Origin: CAVRJC01 sp964505725
GTDB lineage: Bacteria; Actinomycetota; Acidimicrobiia; IMCC26256; DASPTH01
Reading direction: 5' to 3'
NCBI GenBank assembly: GCA_964505725.1
Contig: CAZDJK010000008.1
Coordinates: 80,228-144,227 of the forward strand
DNA length: 64,000 nt
Below are positions 1-6,784 of this stretch, in pieces (positions within the stretch are counted from its first letter, which is position 1; every line of letters starts with the position of its first letter). The position numbers and the translations under genes were made by a program. A model generated the notes under the pieces. The model worked only from the letters and a program-made list of their open reading frames with translations. It ran no database searches and was not told the origin of the DNA.

Positions 1-279
1 GTTCACCTCGATGAATGCGACCATCACGCCGGGGCTGGGGCTGTTCGGCTCGATGATCACCTGGTGACCCTCGAGCGCCTGGAGCAGGTCCTCGACCTCG
101 AACGCAACGTGCGGCACGGTCTTGACAAGATCGGGATACGGGGCATCGTCCCAGTATCGCTGCCACTGGATCCCGAAGGGGTTGTTCAGATGATCGCTGA
201 CGGTCACCTTCAAGTTCGGCAGTGGAATCTCTCCGTCGAACGAGTCGACGGTCGGGATACCCAGGTGGTTGAACTTCAT
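1..279 (-). CDS. VOC (glyoxalase/dioxygenase-like) family protein, 3' end cut by window edge
   Basis: A 93-codon frame opens with ATG at 279 and runs without a stop to the first base, so the C-terminus lies outside the window. The start MKFNHLGIPT and the later TVPHVAFEVEDL, LEGHQVIIEPN and VMVAFIEV segments fit the beta-alpha-beta-beta-beta pattern of vicinal oxygen chelate proteins (glyoxalase I, extradiol dioxygenases, resistance proteins). The histidines at about residues 5 and 65 sit where VOC metal ligands are often found, but substrate and metal cannot be told from this fragment. A GAGG purine run lies about 10 nt before the ATG. The gene belongs to a stretch of small accessory genes. 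Family assignment is fairly safe; function is unknown. Confidence 0.7.
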   Translation of the reverse strand, partial: MKFNHLGIPTVDSFDGEIPLPNLKVTVSDHLNNPFGIQWQRYWDDAPYPDLVKTVPHVAFEVEDLLQALEGHQVIIEPNSPSPGVMVAFIEVN

Positions 280-395
280 TGCCTGGCCTCAATCGCCTCA
301 TAGTCGCCGGCGGACAACCAAATGCTGACGCGCTCATACTGCCCGATGCGTCGCAGCTCGGCCAGCGAGTTCAGGCGACAGAACGTCACGCGCAC
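276..395 (-). CDS. Possible small ORF (39 aa) coupled to the VOC gene
   Basis: A GTG-initiated frame of 39 codons ends in TGA that overlaps the ATG of the downstream VOC gene (ATGA). The C-terminal RVSIWLSAGDYEAIEARQ reads like the conserved strand and first helix of ribbon-helix-helix proteins, but nothing upstream completes such a domain and no clear ribosome-binding site precedes the GTG. The frame also stays open further upstream with less protein-like composition. It may be the tail of a decayed gene. The rest of 280-516 shows nothing else I can support. Confidence 0.22.
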   Translation of the reverse strand: MRVTFCRLNSLAELRRIGQYERVSIWLSAGDYEAIEARQ

Positions 396-516
396 CCAGC
401 GGCAGATCCGTCGCTCAGAAGACGTTGCAGTAGACGGCCGAGTCAGAACGGTGAACGGGCTTCGGCCGTGCGCGTGATGGCGGCCGCGATCTCCGGCGTT
501 TCGCTCCCGGGTTGGA

Positions 517-1002
517 TCAGAGGAGACCAGAGATGCTCGCGAGCGTCGCGCCTGCAGCTCCCACTGGTACCCACCACGTCTGATCCCCAACGATTCCATC
601 TACAGTCACGCCGCGTTCGCCTTGGTACGCCCGAACAGCCGACGCGGTCATCGGGCCGAAGTCGCCGTCAATGGCCCCAGGGTTCACCGCAGCATTACCG
701 CCCATGCTGTATGCGGTGAGTCCTCGCTGTAGAGCCATCACCGCGGCGCCCTTGAACCCCTGCTTCAGCATCGGCGTGTTGGGATCCTGAGGCAGCGCGG
801 CCCACGTGCGCGGCCCGACGATTCCATCGACCGTGAGTCCGTCCATCTGCTGCGCCCATTGCACGGCCTGCTTGGTGTTCGGACCAAAACTGCCATCGAT
901 TCCGGTGAAGTCGAGGAGTTTGATCTCGACGAGGAGACGCTGCACACGGCGCACTTCCAACCCACTCGAACCTTGCTGGATTGTCGATCCCGTGACGGCC
1001 AT
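517..1002 (-). CDS. Protein of two peptidoglycan-binding (PG_binding_1) repeats
   Basis: The 161-aa protein consists almost entirely of two PG_binding_1-like repeats, at about residues 8-70 and 78-147. Each has the typical GIDGSFGPNTKQAVQWAQ / AIDGDFGPMTASAVRAYQ helix-turn and a GLTVDGIVGPRTW / GVTVDGIVGDQTW close. The start is ATG at 1002, because a strong GGGAGGGAGG Shine-Dalgarno lies 8 nt upstream; longer in-frame extensions lack one. There is no signal peptide and no catalytic domain, which is odd for a wall-binding module: such repeats normally target an attached hydrolase to peptidoglycan. It may act as a phage-type endolysin accessory, a spore or wall decoration, or a remnant of a larger enzyme. 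Function inferred from fold only. Confidence 0.8.
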   Translation of the reverse strand: MAVTGSTIQQGSSGLEVRRVQRLLVEIKLLDFTGIDGSFGPNTKQAVQWAQQMDGLTVDGIVGPRTWAALPQDPNTPMLKQGFKGAAVMALQRGLTAYSMGGNAAVNPGAIDGDFGPMTASAVRAYQGERGVTVDGIVGDQTWWVPVGAAGATLASISGLL

Positions 1003-1151
1003 GTCACAAACCTCCCTCCCGCCCGACGGTGCTCCGGCGGGCAGCCATGACGTGAACACACAGATTGCGTTGCTCCGCGCTCCTGCTGCCAGGGACTTCA
1101 CAGCAACAGAACATCACCCGCACAGCGCGGCAGATCGGGGCGGGCTCGCGC

Positions 1152-1466
1152 CTAGAGCACCTTCAATCCAGGTTGCGTGACCTTCGTCAGCTCGTCGTTG
1201 ACTGCGAAGTCGCGGGACGTAAGGTCCATCACCGACTCGTCCTTGAGGACTTCTCCCCACAGCTCACCAGCGAGGAAGGTCTCACACGCCTGTCGATCTT
1301 GCCAGAGGTAGACACCGCCGTAGGTGCTCCCATCAGGGTCCTTCAGCCACACCTTCGCAAGAAGACCTGGCACCGCGGCCATCATCTCGGCGAACTCCCG
1401 GTTGGCCTCGATGAACTCGGGATCACTGATGTCGGCCAGTTGATAGGTGACAACCTGAGCGTGCAC
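1152..1466 (-). CDS. YdhR-like (ABM-fold) putative mono-oxygenase
   Basis: The 104-aa protein matches the YdhR branch of the dimeric alpha+beta barrel (antibiotic biosynthesis monooxygenase-like) superfamily. Recognisable segments are HAQVVTYQLADISDPEF, then a VPGLLAKVWLKDPDGSTYGG strand-turn-strand and VYLWQDRQACETFLAG. YdhR proteins are small cytosolic dimers; some relatives oxidise aromatic compounds without cofactors, but the substrate of this class is unknown. I chose the GTG at 1466 because GGAAGG lies 9 nt upstream; another GTG two codons earlier (1472) is possible. The 150 bp to the peptidoglycan-binding gene downstream holds no recognisable gene. Confidence 0.75.
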   Translation of the reverse strand: MHAQVVTYQLADISDPEFIEANREFAEMMAAVPGLLAKVWLKDPDGSTYGGVYLWQDRQACETFLAGELWGEVLKDESVMDLTSRDFAVNDELTKVTQPGLKVL

Positions 1467-1516
1467 GGACACCGCCCTTCCGGGTGCTGGATGTGGGCCT
1501 TCATCACGCATCATCA

Positions 1517-1892
1517 CACGCGGTGCAAGCCCTCTCTGTTGACTTCTCGGCAAACGCGCTGGCCCACGCCCGCTCGACAGCCGAGACGGTGGGCGTGGAC
1601 GTCGCCGAGCGCATCGTTGTACGTCCGCGTGGCGGACTCGGTGGAAGCGATGGTGCAGCGGCTGGCAGCAGGAATCGCCCCTGGTGGAACCCTGTTCATG
1701 GTCGGCCACCGCCCGATCGACCCGACGACCGGAGCCGAAACGGCTGCAGCCGGTCAGCTCCAGGTCTCGGTCGACACCGCGACCGCAGCGCTCGATCCCA
1801 ACCGCTGGACACTCCTCGTCGCAGAGGACCGCCGAAGGGCCATGGCACGGACCGGCGTCGACGCCGTCATCTGTGCGCGGCGCCACTCCTGA
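1517..1892 (+). pseudogene. Remnant of a class I SAM-dependent methyltransferase (truncated, internal deletion, frameshift)
   Basis: Two reading frames together give parts of one methyltransferase. Frame one (about 1517-1613) encodes ALSVDFSANALAHARSTA and VDVAERI, the post-motif I acidic loop and helix of YrrT/SAM-methyltransferases. Frame two (about 1614-1892) encodes SLYVRVADSVEAMVQRLA, GIAPGGTLFMVGHRPID and a normal C-terminus with stop at 1890-1892. The glycine-rich SAM-binding motif I, the start and the usual segment between the two pieces are missing, and the junction at about 1613 changes frame, so this looks like a 5'-truncated copy with an internal deletion. No gene was found between 1467 and 1516 or between 1893 and 2048. 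Confidence 0.6.
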
Positions 1893-2048
1893 CGTCACAC
1901 CTGCACGACGCATGGCAGTTCTGCGTGCCGAAGTCTTGACCGCGCTCGCGTGGGTCGCCGGGGTGAGTAACGGTCGACGACCGAACTCACCGAGCAAGTC
2001 GTCGCCACGGCGGAGCACGTGGCCGCCGTCATCTGCGACGGGCCACGG

Positions 2049-3206
2049 TCATCGGTGCTGGCGCAGCATCTGGTTGAGTCGCGCCGCTTGGCGCGTCTGG
2101 TGGTCGCGCTCGGCGAGATTCGGCGCGTTGTGGGCTGCCTGCGCATAGAGGCGGGCGGCGAGTTCGAGGTCGCCGTTCTTCTCGTGGAGATATGCGGCGA
2201 CCGCGTCGCTCCGCGGGATGTGCTCATCGACCTCGGCCAGTGCTGCCAGTCCCGCAGGGGCGCCGTCCGCTTCGCCGACGGCGACGGCACGGTTGAGCCG
2301 CACGATGGGAGTGTCGGCGAACCGGAGCAGCTCGTCGAACCACTCCACGATCTGGACCCAGTCGGTGTCCTCGACAGTTGGTGCGTCGGCGTGGAGCGCG
2401 GCGATCGCCGCTTGCGCTTGGTATTCGCCGAGTTGGTCGCGCCCGAGCGCGGCTCGCAGGACTCCGATTCCCTCGGCGATGAGCTCGGTGTCCCACCGGG
2501 TCCGGTCCTGCTCGGTGAGCGGCACGATCCTTCCGTCCGCTCGGGTGCGGCTGCGGCGGCGAGCGTGGTGCAACAACATCAGTGCGAGCAGCCCGTCGAC
2601 CTCGGGGTCGTCCACTTTCGCCGCCAGCTGCCGGGTCAGTCGGATCGCCTCGGCTGCCAGGTCGACGTCGCCCGAGTAGCCCTCGTTGAAGACGAGGTAC
2701 AGCACGCGCATCACCGTGCGCACGTCGCCAGGACGATCGACGCCGGCCCGACCGACCGTGCGCTTGGCTCGGCTGATGCGCTGCGCCATGGTGCTCTCGG
2801 GCACGAGGTATGCCTGTGCGATCTGGCGCGTGGTGAGCCCGCCCACGGCCCGCAGGGTCAGAGCGACCGCTGAGGACGAGGTCAGCGCGGGGTGCGCGCA
2901 CAAGAAGTAGAGGTACAGGGTGTCGTCGGCGCTCGGCACCACACCGGTCGGCGGCCCGGTGTCGTATCGGAGCTCTCGATCGCGACGCGCCACGTCTGAC
3001 CGTGCCAGGTCGACGAATGCTCTCCAGGCGACCGTGACCAACCAGCCCTTGGGATCGGAGGGCAACTCGTCTTCCCAAGCGGAGAGTGCCCGGACGAGCG
3101 CCTCCTGCACCGCGTCCTCGGCCGTCGCGAAGTCTGCACCGCGACGGACGAGGACGCTCAGGACCGCTGGCGCGAGCTCGCGCAGCTCGACGTCGTCCAC
3201 GGTCAC
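2049..3206 (-). CDS. ECF42-type RNA polymerase sigma factor (sigma-70 region 2/4 plus DUF6596)
   Basis: The 385-aa protein has a short sigma region 2 (ATAEDAVQEALVRALSAW, then GWLVTVAWRAFVDLARS), a region 4 helix-turn-helix (GGLTTRQIAQAYLVPESTMA, RISRAKRTV) and a long C-terminal helical DUF6596/TPR-like domain containing LYLVFNEGYSG and RLNRAVAV. This layout is that of the ECF42 group, which works without a classical anti-sigma factor and is nearly always encoded beside a DGPF/YCII protein. The start is GTG at 3206, overlapping the TGA of the upstream YCII gene (GTGA), so the two are translationally coupled. It probably directs its own operon; the inducing signal is not visible. Confidence 0.9.
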   Translation of the reverse strand: MTVDDVELRELAPAVLSVLVRRGADFATAEDAVQEALVRALSAWEDELPSDPKGWLVTVAWRAFVDLARSDVARRDRELRYDTGPPTGVVPSADDTLYLYFLCAHPALTSSSAVALTLRAVGGLTTRQIAQAYLVPESTMAQRISRAKRTVGRAGVDRPGDVRTVMRVLYLVFNEGYSGDVDLAAEAIRLTRQLAAKVDDPEVDGLLALMLLHHARRRSRTRADGRIVPLTEQDRTRWDTELIAEGIGVLRAALGRDQLGEYQAQAAIAALHADAPTVEDTDWVQIVEWFDELLRFADTPIVRLNRAVAVGEADGAPAGLAALAEVDEHIPRSDAVAAYLHEKNGDLELAARLYAQAAHNAPNLAERDHQTRQAARLNQMLRQHR

Positions 3207-3610
3207 TCGGTGACGGTGGGCGGTGCGGCGAGGAAGGGTCGGACCTCCAGCCATTCGTGGATCGGCTCGCCGCCGGCCCCCGGCGCTGCGGACAGCTCGC
3301 CGGCGAGCTCGATCGCTCGCTCGTAGCCGTCGACGTCGATCATCATCCAGCCGGCGATGAGGTCCTTCGTCTCGGCGAACGGGCCGTCGGTCACCGGCGG
3401 TCGCCCCTCGCCGTCGTAGCGGACCCAGACCCCCTCGGGCGACAGCGCTTGTCCGTCGACGAATTCACCGCTGTCCTCGAGCCGGGCTGCGAAGTCGCTC
3501 ATGAACTGCACGTGCGCCTCGACCTCGTCGGGCGTCCACTGGTCCATCGGGACATCGTTCACGGGCGCCGGCGCGCCTCGGTAGTGCTTGAGCAACAGGT
3601 ACTTGGCCAT
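3203..3610 (-). CDS. YCII/DGPF-domain protein, partner of the ECF42 sigma factor
   Basis: The 135-aa protein begins MAKYLLLKHYRGAPAP and carries the family signature DGPFAETKDLIAGW in the middle, then a MIDVDGYERAIELAGELSA helix. Family length is about 120-140 aa. DGPF proteins of the YCII fold (dimeric alpha+beta barrel) accompany ECF42 sigma factors and are thought to modulate them or to belong to the same stress response; direct catalysis is unproven. ATG at 3610 is preceded by AAGGAGG with ideal spacing, making this the leading gene of the pair. Its stop overlaps the sigma start. The 119 bp upstream to the TetR gene would hold the promoter; no confident -35/-10 was picked. Confidence 0.88.
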   Translation of the reverse strand: MAKYLLLKHYRGAPAPVNDVPMDQWTPDEVEAHVQFMSDFAARLEDSGEFVDGQALSPEGVWVRYDGEGRPPVTDGPFAETKDLIAGWMMIDVDGYERAIELAGELSAAPGAGGEPIHEWLEVRPFLAAPPTVTE

Positions 3611-3729
3611 GGTGTCCTCCTTGTGTGATGGCGGCGTGCTGGCCGCGTTCACCCTGGGACGGAGCAGAGTTCGGATTCTCGACATCGCCGGCGGCGATTT
3701 CTCGGCGCCGAGGACGCCATCACCATGCG

Positions 3730-4398
3730 TTACCTGTCTACTGCCTCGATCGTTGAGGTCAGTTGTTGAGCCAGCGTGGTCGCGAGCCATTGTTGGTATC
3801 GCTCGGCCGTCCACCCTCGGTCGCCGACGAGCAGGCGATAGACCTCGGGGGACATCAGCGTGTGGATCAGGTCGGCTGCGTCGCGTTCTCGCAGTCCGGG
3901 CTTGAGTGCGCGGGCGCGGGCGAGTGAGCGTGCGATCTGGCTCTGACCTCGATCCCGCTGTTGTCGGAGCTCGCTGAGAAGTTCCGCTGCCGCCGGATCG
4001 GACCCGGCCGCGCTCGTTAGGACGCGGTAGACGTCGTTGGTCCTCTGGTTGATCGCCGTCGTGATACCGGCGAACCCGGCCAGGAGCGAGCGCGGGTCGG
4101 TTTCGGTGAACAGCGAGGCAACGGCTGGCCGTTCCTGCACGGCCAGCGGCTGGTCGTCACCGACGATCGACGTGTCGAGCAGGGCTTTGAGGATCCCGAG
4201 CTTCGAGGAGAAGAGCCGGTACACGGTCGCGGACGGCACGTCGGCGTGCTCGCTGATTGCTTCGATGGTCGTCGTCGCGTAGCCGCGTTCGAGGAAGAGC
4301 GTGCGGGCTGCGTCGACCACTGCTCGACGGGCGAGCCGCGTGCGGGCCTGGCCACGCCCGATCCTGCTCGGTGGGTCGCGCTTGACGGGAGCGTTCAC
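3730..4398 (-). CDS. TetR/AcrR family transcriptional regulator
   Basis: The 222-aa protein has the N-terminal TetR helix-turn-helix at about residues 24-70: RRAVVDAARTLFLERGYATT, then TIEAISEHADVPSATVYRLF and SSKLGILKALLD. The C-terminal helical part is the variable ligand-binding dimer domain, so the inducer cannot be deduced. The start is GTG at 4398. A TACTAT -10 box ends 6 nt before it, pointing to a leaderless transcript. A long palindrome covers this promoter and that of the divergent DUF1059 gene, so the protein very probably represses itself and its neighbour. Confidence 0.9.
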   Translation of the reverse strand: MNAPVKRDPPSRIGRGQARTRLARRAVVDAARTLFLERGYATTTIEAISEHADVPSATVYRLFSSKLGILKALLDTSIVGDDQPLAVQERPAVASLFTETDPRSLLAGFAGITTAINQRTNDVYRVLTSAAGSDPAAAELLSELRQQRDRGQSQIARSLARARALKPGLRERDAADLIHTLMSPEVYRLLVGDRGWTAERYQQWLATTLAQQLTSTIEAVDR

Positions 4399-4404
4399 GT
4401 AACG

Positions 4405-4440
4405 ATAGTATCACTCTCGATTCGAGAGTGTGATTATCAT
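4405..4440. promoter_or_regulatory. Palindromic operator with two divergent -10 boxes (TetR / DUF1059 promoters)
   Basis: At 4412-4430 CACTCTCGA and TCGAGAGTG form a perfect 9-bp inverted repeat around one base, and the symmetry continues outward to GATA/TATC at 4404-4438 with a few mismatches. This is the size expected for a TetR dimer site. It overlaps TACTAT on the minus strand (4410-4405), 6 nt before the regulator GTG, and TATCAT on the plus strand (4435-4440), about 49 nt before the DUF1059 ATG. Binding would block both promoters. Confidence 0.75.
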
Positions 4441-4488
4441 TCGAAGATCAGCCGGAGCGAAGGCCAGCAAAGAGAAGGCGGTGAACCG

Positions 4489-4725
4489 ATGAAGACGATG
4501 ACATGCAAGCAACTGGGTGGGCCGTGTGACAATCCGCTGCAGGGAGACACGGCTGACGCCGTCATCAAGGCACAGGATCGTCATCTGAGAGAAGCGGTCG
4601 CAGGCGGCGACGACACCCACGCCAGTGCGCTCGAGGAGATGAAGGGGAGGTGGAAGCACCCCGTCTCCGGGATGGGCTGGTATCGGGCTGCCAAGCGCGG
4701 CTTCGCCGACCTCCCCGAAGACTGA
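4489..4725 (+). CDS. DUF1059 family small protein
   Basis: The 78-aa protein starts MKTMTCKQLGGPCDNPL, the hallmark of DUF1059 (small actinobacterial proteins whose N-terminal cysteine pair and following GDT turn are conserved; here Cys6 and Cys13). The middle and C-terminus (KAQDRHLREA, ALEEMKGRWKHPV) are helical. The biochemical role of the family is unknown. ATG at 4489 was chosen because it gives the full family N-terminus and has an AGAAGG purine run about 10 nt upstream. It is transcribed away from the TetR gene and shares its operator, so it is the most likely regulatory target. A CGGCCG-TCAAT-CGGCCG hairpin follows at 4737-4753. Confidence 0.8.
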   Translation: MKTMTCKQLGGPCDNPLQGDTADAVIKAQDRHLREAVAGGDDTHASALEEMKGRWKHPVSGMGWYRAAKRGFADLPED

Positions 4726-4736
4726 TCCGTTCTACG

Positions 4737-4753
4737 CGGCCGTCAATCGGCCG
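4737..4753 (+). terminator. Possible hairpin terminator after the DUF1059 gene
   Basis: A 6-bp CGGCCG inverted repeat with a five-base loop lies 12 bp after the DUF1059 stop and 44 bp before the end of the convergent tRNA-Leu. There is no run of T, so it could only be a weak or factor-dependent terminator. Confidence 0.3.
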
Positions 4754-4796
4754 ATCACTGACGCCGTGCACGCGGTGCCTTTCCTGTTCGAAGCGG

Positions 4797-4879
4797 TGCC
4801 CGGAGCAGGACTCGAACCTGCACACCCCGAAGGGCCGGCGGGTTTAAGCCGCCTGCGTCTACCGTTCCGCCACCCGGGC
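4797..4879 (-). tRNA. tRNA-Leu (anticodon UAA)
   Basis: The minus strand folds into an 83-nt class II tRNA: acceptor GCCCGGG paired with UCCGGGC (one G-U), D-arm with GGUAGACGC, anticodon stem GGCGG/CCGCC holding loop CUUAAAC, a long variable arm GGCCCUUCGGGGU, and T-arm GCAGG-UUCGAGU-CCUGC. The anticodon UAA reads UUA, the rarest leucine codon in such a G+C-rich genome. CCA is not encoded. The tRNA 3' end faces the accessory region at 1-4.75 kb, a typical orientation for an integration site. Confidence 0.95.
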
Positions 4880-4916
4880 GCCGGTCGAGGGTAACGCCGC
4901 GCCGAAGGCCGCCCCG

Positions 4917-5261
4917 CTACGCAGCCTTGGCCTCGGGCGCAGCCACGCCCGGCGCCGGGTCGTCGGCCACCGCCCGCTCGAGCGCGGCGCGGATGTGCGG
5001 CGCCGCGTCGGCTCCGACCCGGTTGGCGACCAGGACGCCCTCCACCATGTCGGCGACCGCGTTCGAGAAAGGCCGCCCGCGGAGCCGGACCGAGATCACC
5101 GTGCCTCCCGGGTAGCGGCGGATCGTGCGCTTGGCGTCGGCAACCCGGGGCGGGCACCGGAACGCGGGCACCGCGAGGCCGGCATCCCGCGCGGCCGCGC
5201 CGAGCCGCCGGGCGGCCTCGGCGAAGCGCAGCGCGGGCAGGTTCTCCACGGACGCCATCAT
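4917..5261 (-). CDS. Conserved hypothetical protein (114 aa)
   Basis: The 114-aa protein has an N-terminal helix (NLPALRFAEAARRLGAAARD), a short strand region with FRCPPRVADAKRTIRRYPGG, then TVISVRLRGRPFSNAVADMV and an alanine-rich C-terminal helix. Codon use is that of the neighbouring core genes, and two consecutive ATG codons open it (5261). I recognise it only as the kind of short conserved protein seen in actinobacterial genomes; the charged strand and RGRPF element might bind nucleic acid, but that is a guess. It lies upstream of, and divergent from, the MATE exporter with 125 bp between starts. Confidence 0.6.
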   Translation of the reverse strand: MMASVENLPALRFAEAARRLGAAARDAGLAVPAFRCPPRVADAKRTIRRYPGGTVISVRLRGRPFSNAVADMVEGVLVANRVGADAAPHIRAALERAVADDPAPGVAAPEAKAA

Positions 5262-5373
5262 CGCCCGGGGGTGTGACAGCTACGCCGAACGGGCTCGGAT
5301 CCAGTCGCCGATCATCGCCATCGCGGCGTCGGCCTCGGGGAGCGTCCCGACCCACGTCTGTTGCACTCGCGTC

Positions 5374-5379
5374 TACGGT
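5374..5379 (+). promoter_or_regulatory. Probable -10 box of a leaderless MATE transcript
   Basis: TACGGT ends 7 nt before the ATG at 5387 and no Shine-Dalgarno sequence lies between, so transcription likely begins at or next to the start codon. Confidence 0.4.
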
Positions 5380-5386
5380 CGCCCCG

Positions 5387-6784
5387 ATGCGGTGGATTGC
5401 GCGTCGCACACCCCACGACCGGGAGATCGCGCGCCTGGCGATCCCCGCATTCGGAGCGCTCGTCGCCGAGCCTCTGTACGTGCTCGCCGACACCGCCATC
5501 GTCGGTCACCTCGGCACTCGACCGCTGGCCGGTCTCGCGATCGCCGGCAGCGTGCTCACCGCCGCGTTCGGCTTGTTCAATTTCCTCGCGTACGCCACGA
5601 CCGGCTCGGTGGCACGCCAGTTGGGCGCCGGCAACCGACGAGCCGCCGCCCACCTCGGGGTCGACGGGCTCTGGTTGGCGCTCGGTCTCGGCGTGTGCCT
5701 CACCGTGCTCGGGTTGGTCGCGGCGCCCGCCGTCATCGACGTCATGGGCGCATCGGCGCGCGCCCACCCGTACGCCGTGACGTACCTGCGCATCAGCATC
5801 CTCGGCGCGCCTGCGCTCCTGCTGACCCTCGCGGGAGCCGGGTACCTCCGCGGCGTGCAGGACACCCGCACGACCCTCGTCATCGCGGTCGGCGCCAACA
5901 CACTCAACCTCGTGCTCGAGGTGCTGCTCGTCTACGGCCTCGGCCTCGGCGTCTCCGGTTCGGCGTGGGGCACGGTGCTCGCTCAGCTCGCCGCCGCGGC
6001 CGCGTACCTCACGGTGCTCGCGCGCGCGGTCCGCCGGGAGGGGGCGTCGGTCCGGCCCGATGTCGACGGCATCCGCGCCAACGCGTCGGCAGGGAGCCGC
6101 CTGGTGGTGCGCACCGGCTCCCTGCTGTTCGCGTTCCTCGTGGCGGCCGCGATCGCGGCGCGCTTCGGCGACGACGAGGTCGCCGCCCACCAGGTCGCGA
6201 TGCAGGTGATGCTGTTCCTGGCGTTGGGTCTCGACGCGATCGCGATCGCGGCGCAGGCGATGGTGGGCAAATTCCTGGGTGCCGGCGACGCGCGGGAGGC
6301 GCGCGCAGCGTCCCGCCGCATGAACGAGCTCGGCGTCGTGGTCGGGATCGCGGTGGGCGTGCTCGTGGCCTTGACCGCGCCGTGGCTCGTCCGCATCTTC
6401 ACGTCGGACGCCGAAGTGCAACACCTCGCCGAGGAGCTCCTGCTGATCGTGGCGGCGATGCAGCCGGTGGCGGCGGTGGTGTTCGTGCTCGACGGCGTGC
6501 TCATCGGCGCCGGCGACCTGGGCTACCTCGCGCTCGCTATGATCGTCGCAACGTTCGCCGTGTTCTTGCCGCTCGCGCTCGTCGTGCTCGCGGTCGATGC
6601 CGGCGTGCTCTGGCTCTGGGCGACGCTGGCAGCCTGGATGGCGGCCCGGTTCGTGGGGATGGCGGCGCGCTATCTGGACGACCGGTGGGAGGTCACCGGC
6701 GCGAGCCTCGTCGCCGACGCGCGCGTCACGTCAGGAACTCACGCTCCAGCTCCCCCTTCCGTGCGTTCCACTCCTCACACGTGA
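5387..6784 (+). CDS. MATE family multidrug/Na+ (or H+) antiporter, DinF-like
   Basis: The 465-aa integral membrane protein has about twelve hydrophobic segments in two similar halves, as in MATE exporters. N-terminal signatures include REIARLAIPAFGALVAEPLY and DTAIVGHLGTRPLAGLAIAG; the second half repeats the pattern with ALGLDAIAIAAQAMVGKFLG. This places it in the DinF branch, which exports cationic or organic substrates in exchange for Na+ or H+. Substrate is not predictable. ATG at 5387 fits the conserved N-terminus and sits 7 nt after a TACGGT -10 box. Its last 59 bp overlap the convergent GNAT gene. Confidence 0.92.
   Translation: MRWIARRTPHDREIARLAIPAFGALVAEPLYVLADTAIVGHLGTRPLAGLAIAGSVLTAAFGLFNFLAYATTGSVARQLGAGNRRAAAHLGVDGLWLALGLGVCLTVLGLVAAPAVIDVMGASARAHPYAVTYLRISILGAPALLLTLAGAGYLRGVQDTRTTLVIAVGANTLNLVLEVLLVYGLGLGVSGSAWGTVLAQLAAAAAYLTVLARAVRREGASVRPDVDGIRANASAGSRLVVRTGSLLFAFLVAAAIAARFGDDEVAAHQVAMQVMLFLALGLDAIAIAAQAMVGKFLGAGDAREARAASRRMNELGVVVGIAVGVLVALTAPWLVRIFTSDAEVQHLAEELLLIVAAMQPVAAVVFVLDGVLIGAGDLGYLALAMIVATFAVFLPLALVVLAVDAGVLWLWATLAAWMAARFVGMAARYLDDRWEVTGASLVADARVTSGTHAPAPPSVRSTPHT

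Noticed and set aside
64..303. Plus-strand frame with protein-like composition at the left edge
   Set aside because: It is antisense to the VOC gene, which has the better family match and a start with purine-rich leader.
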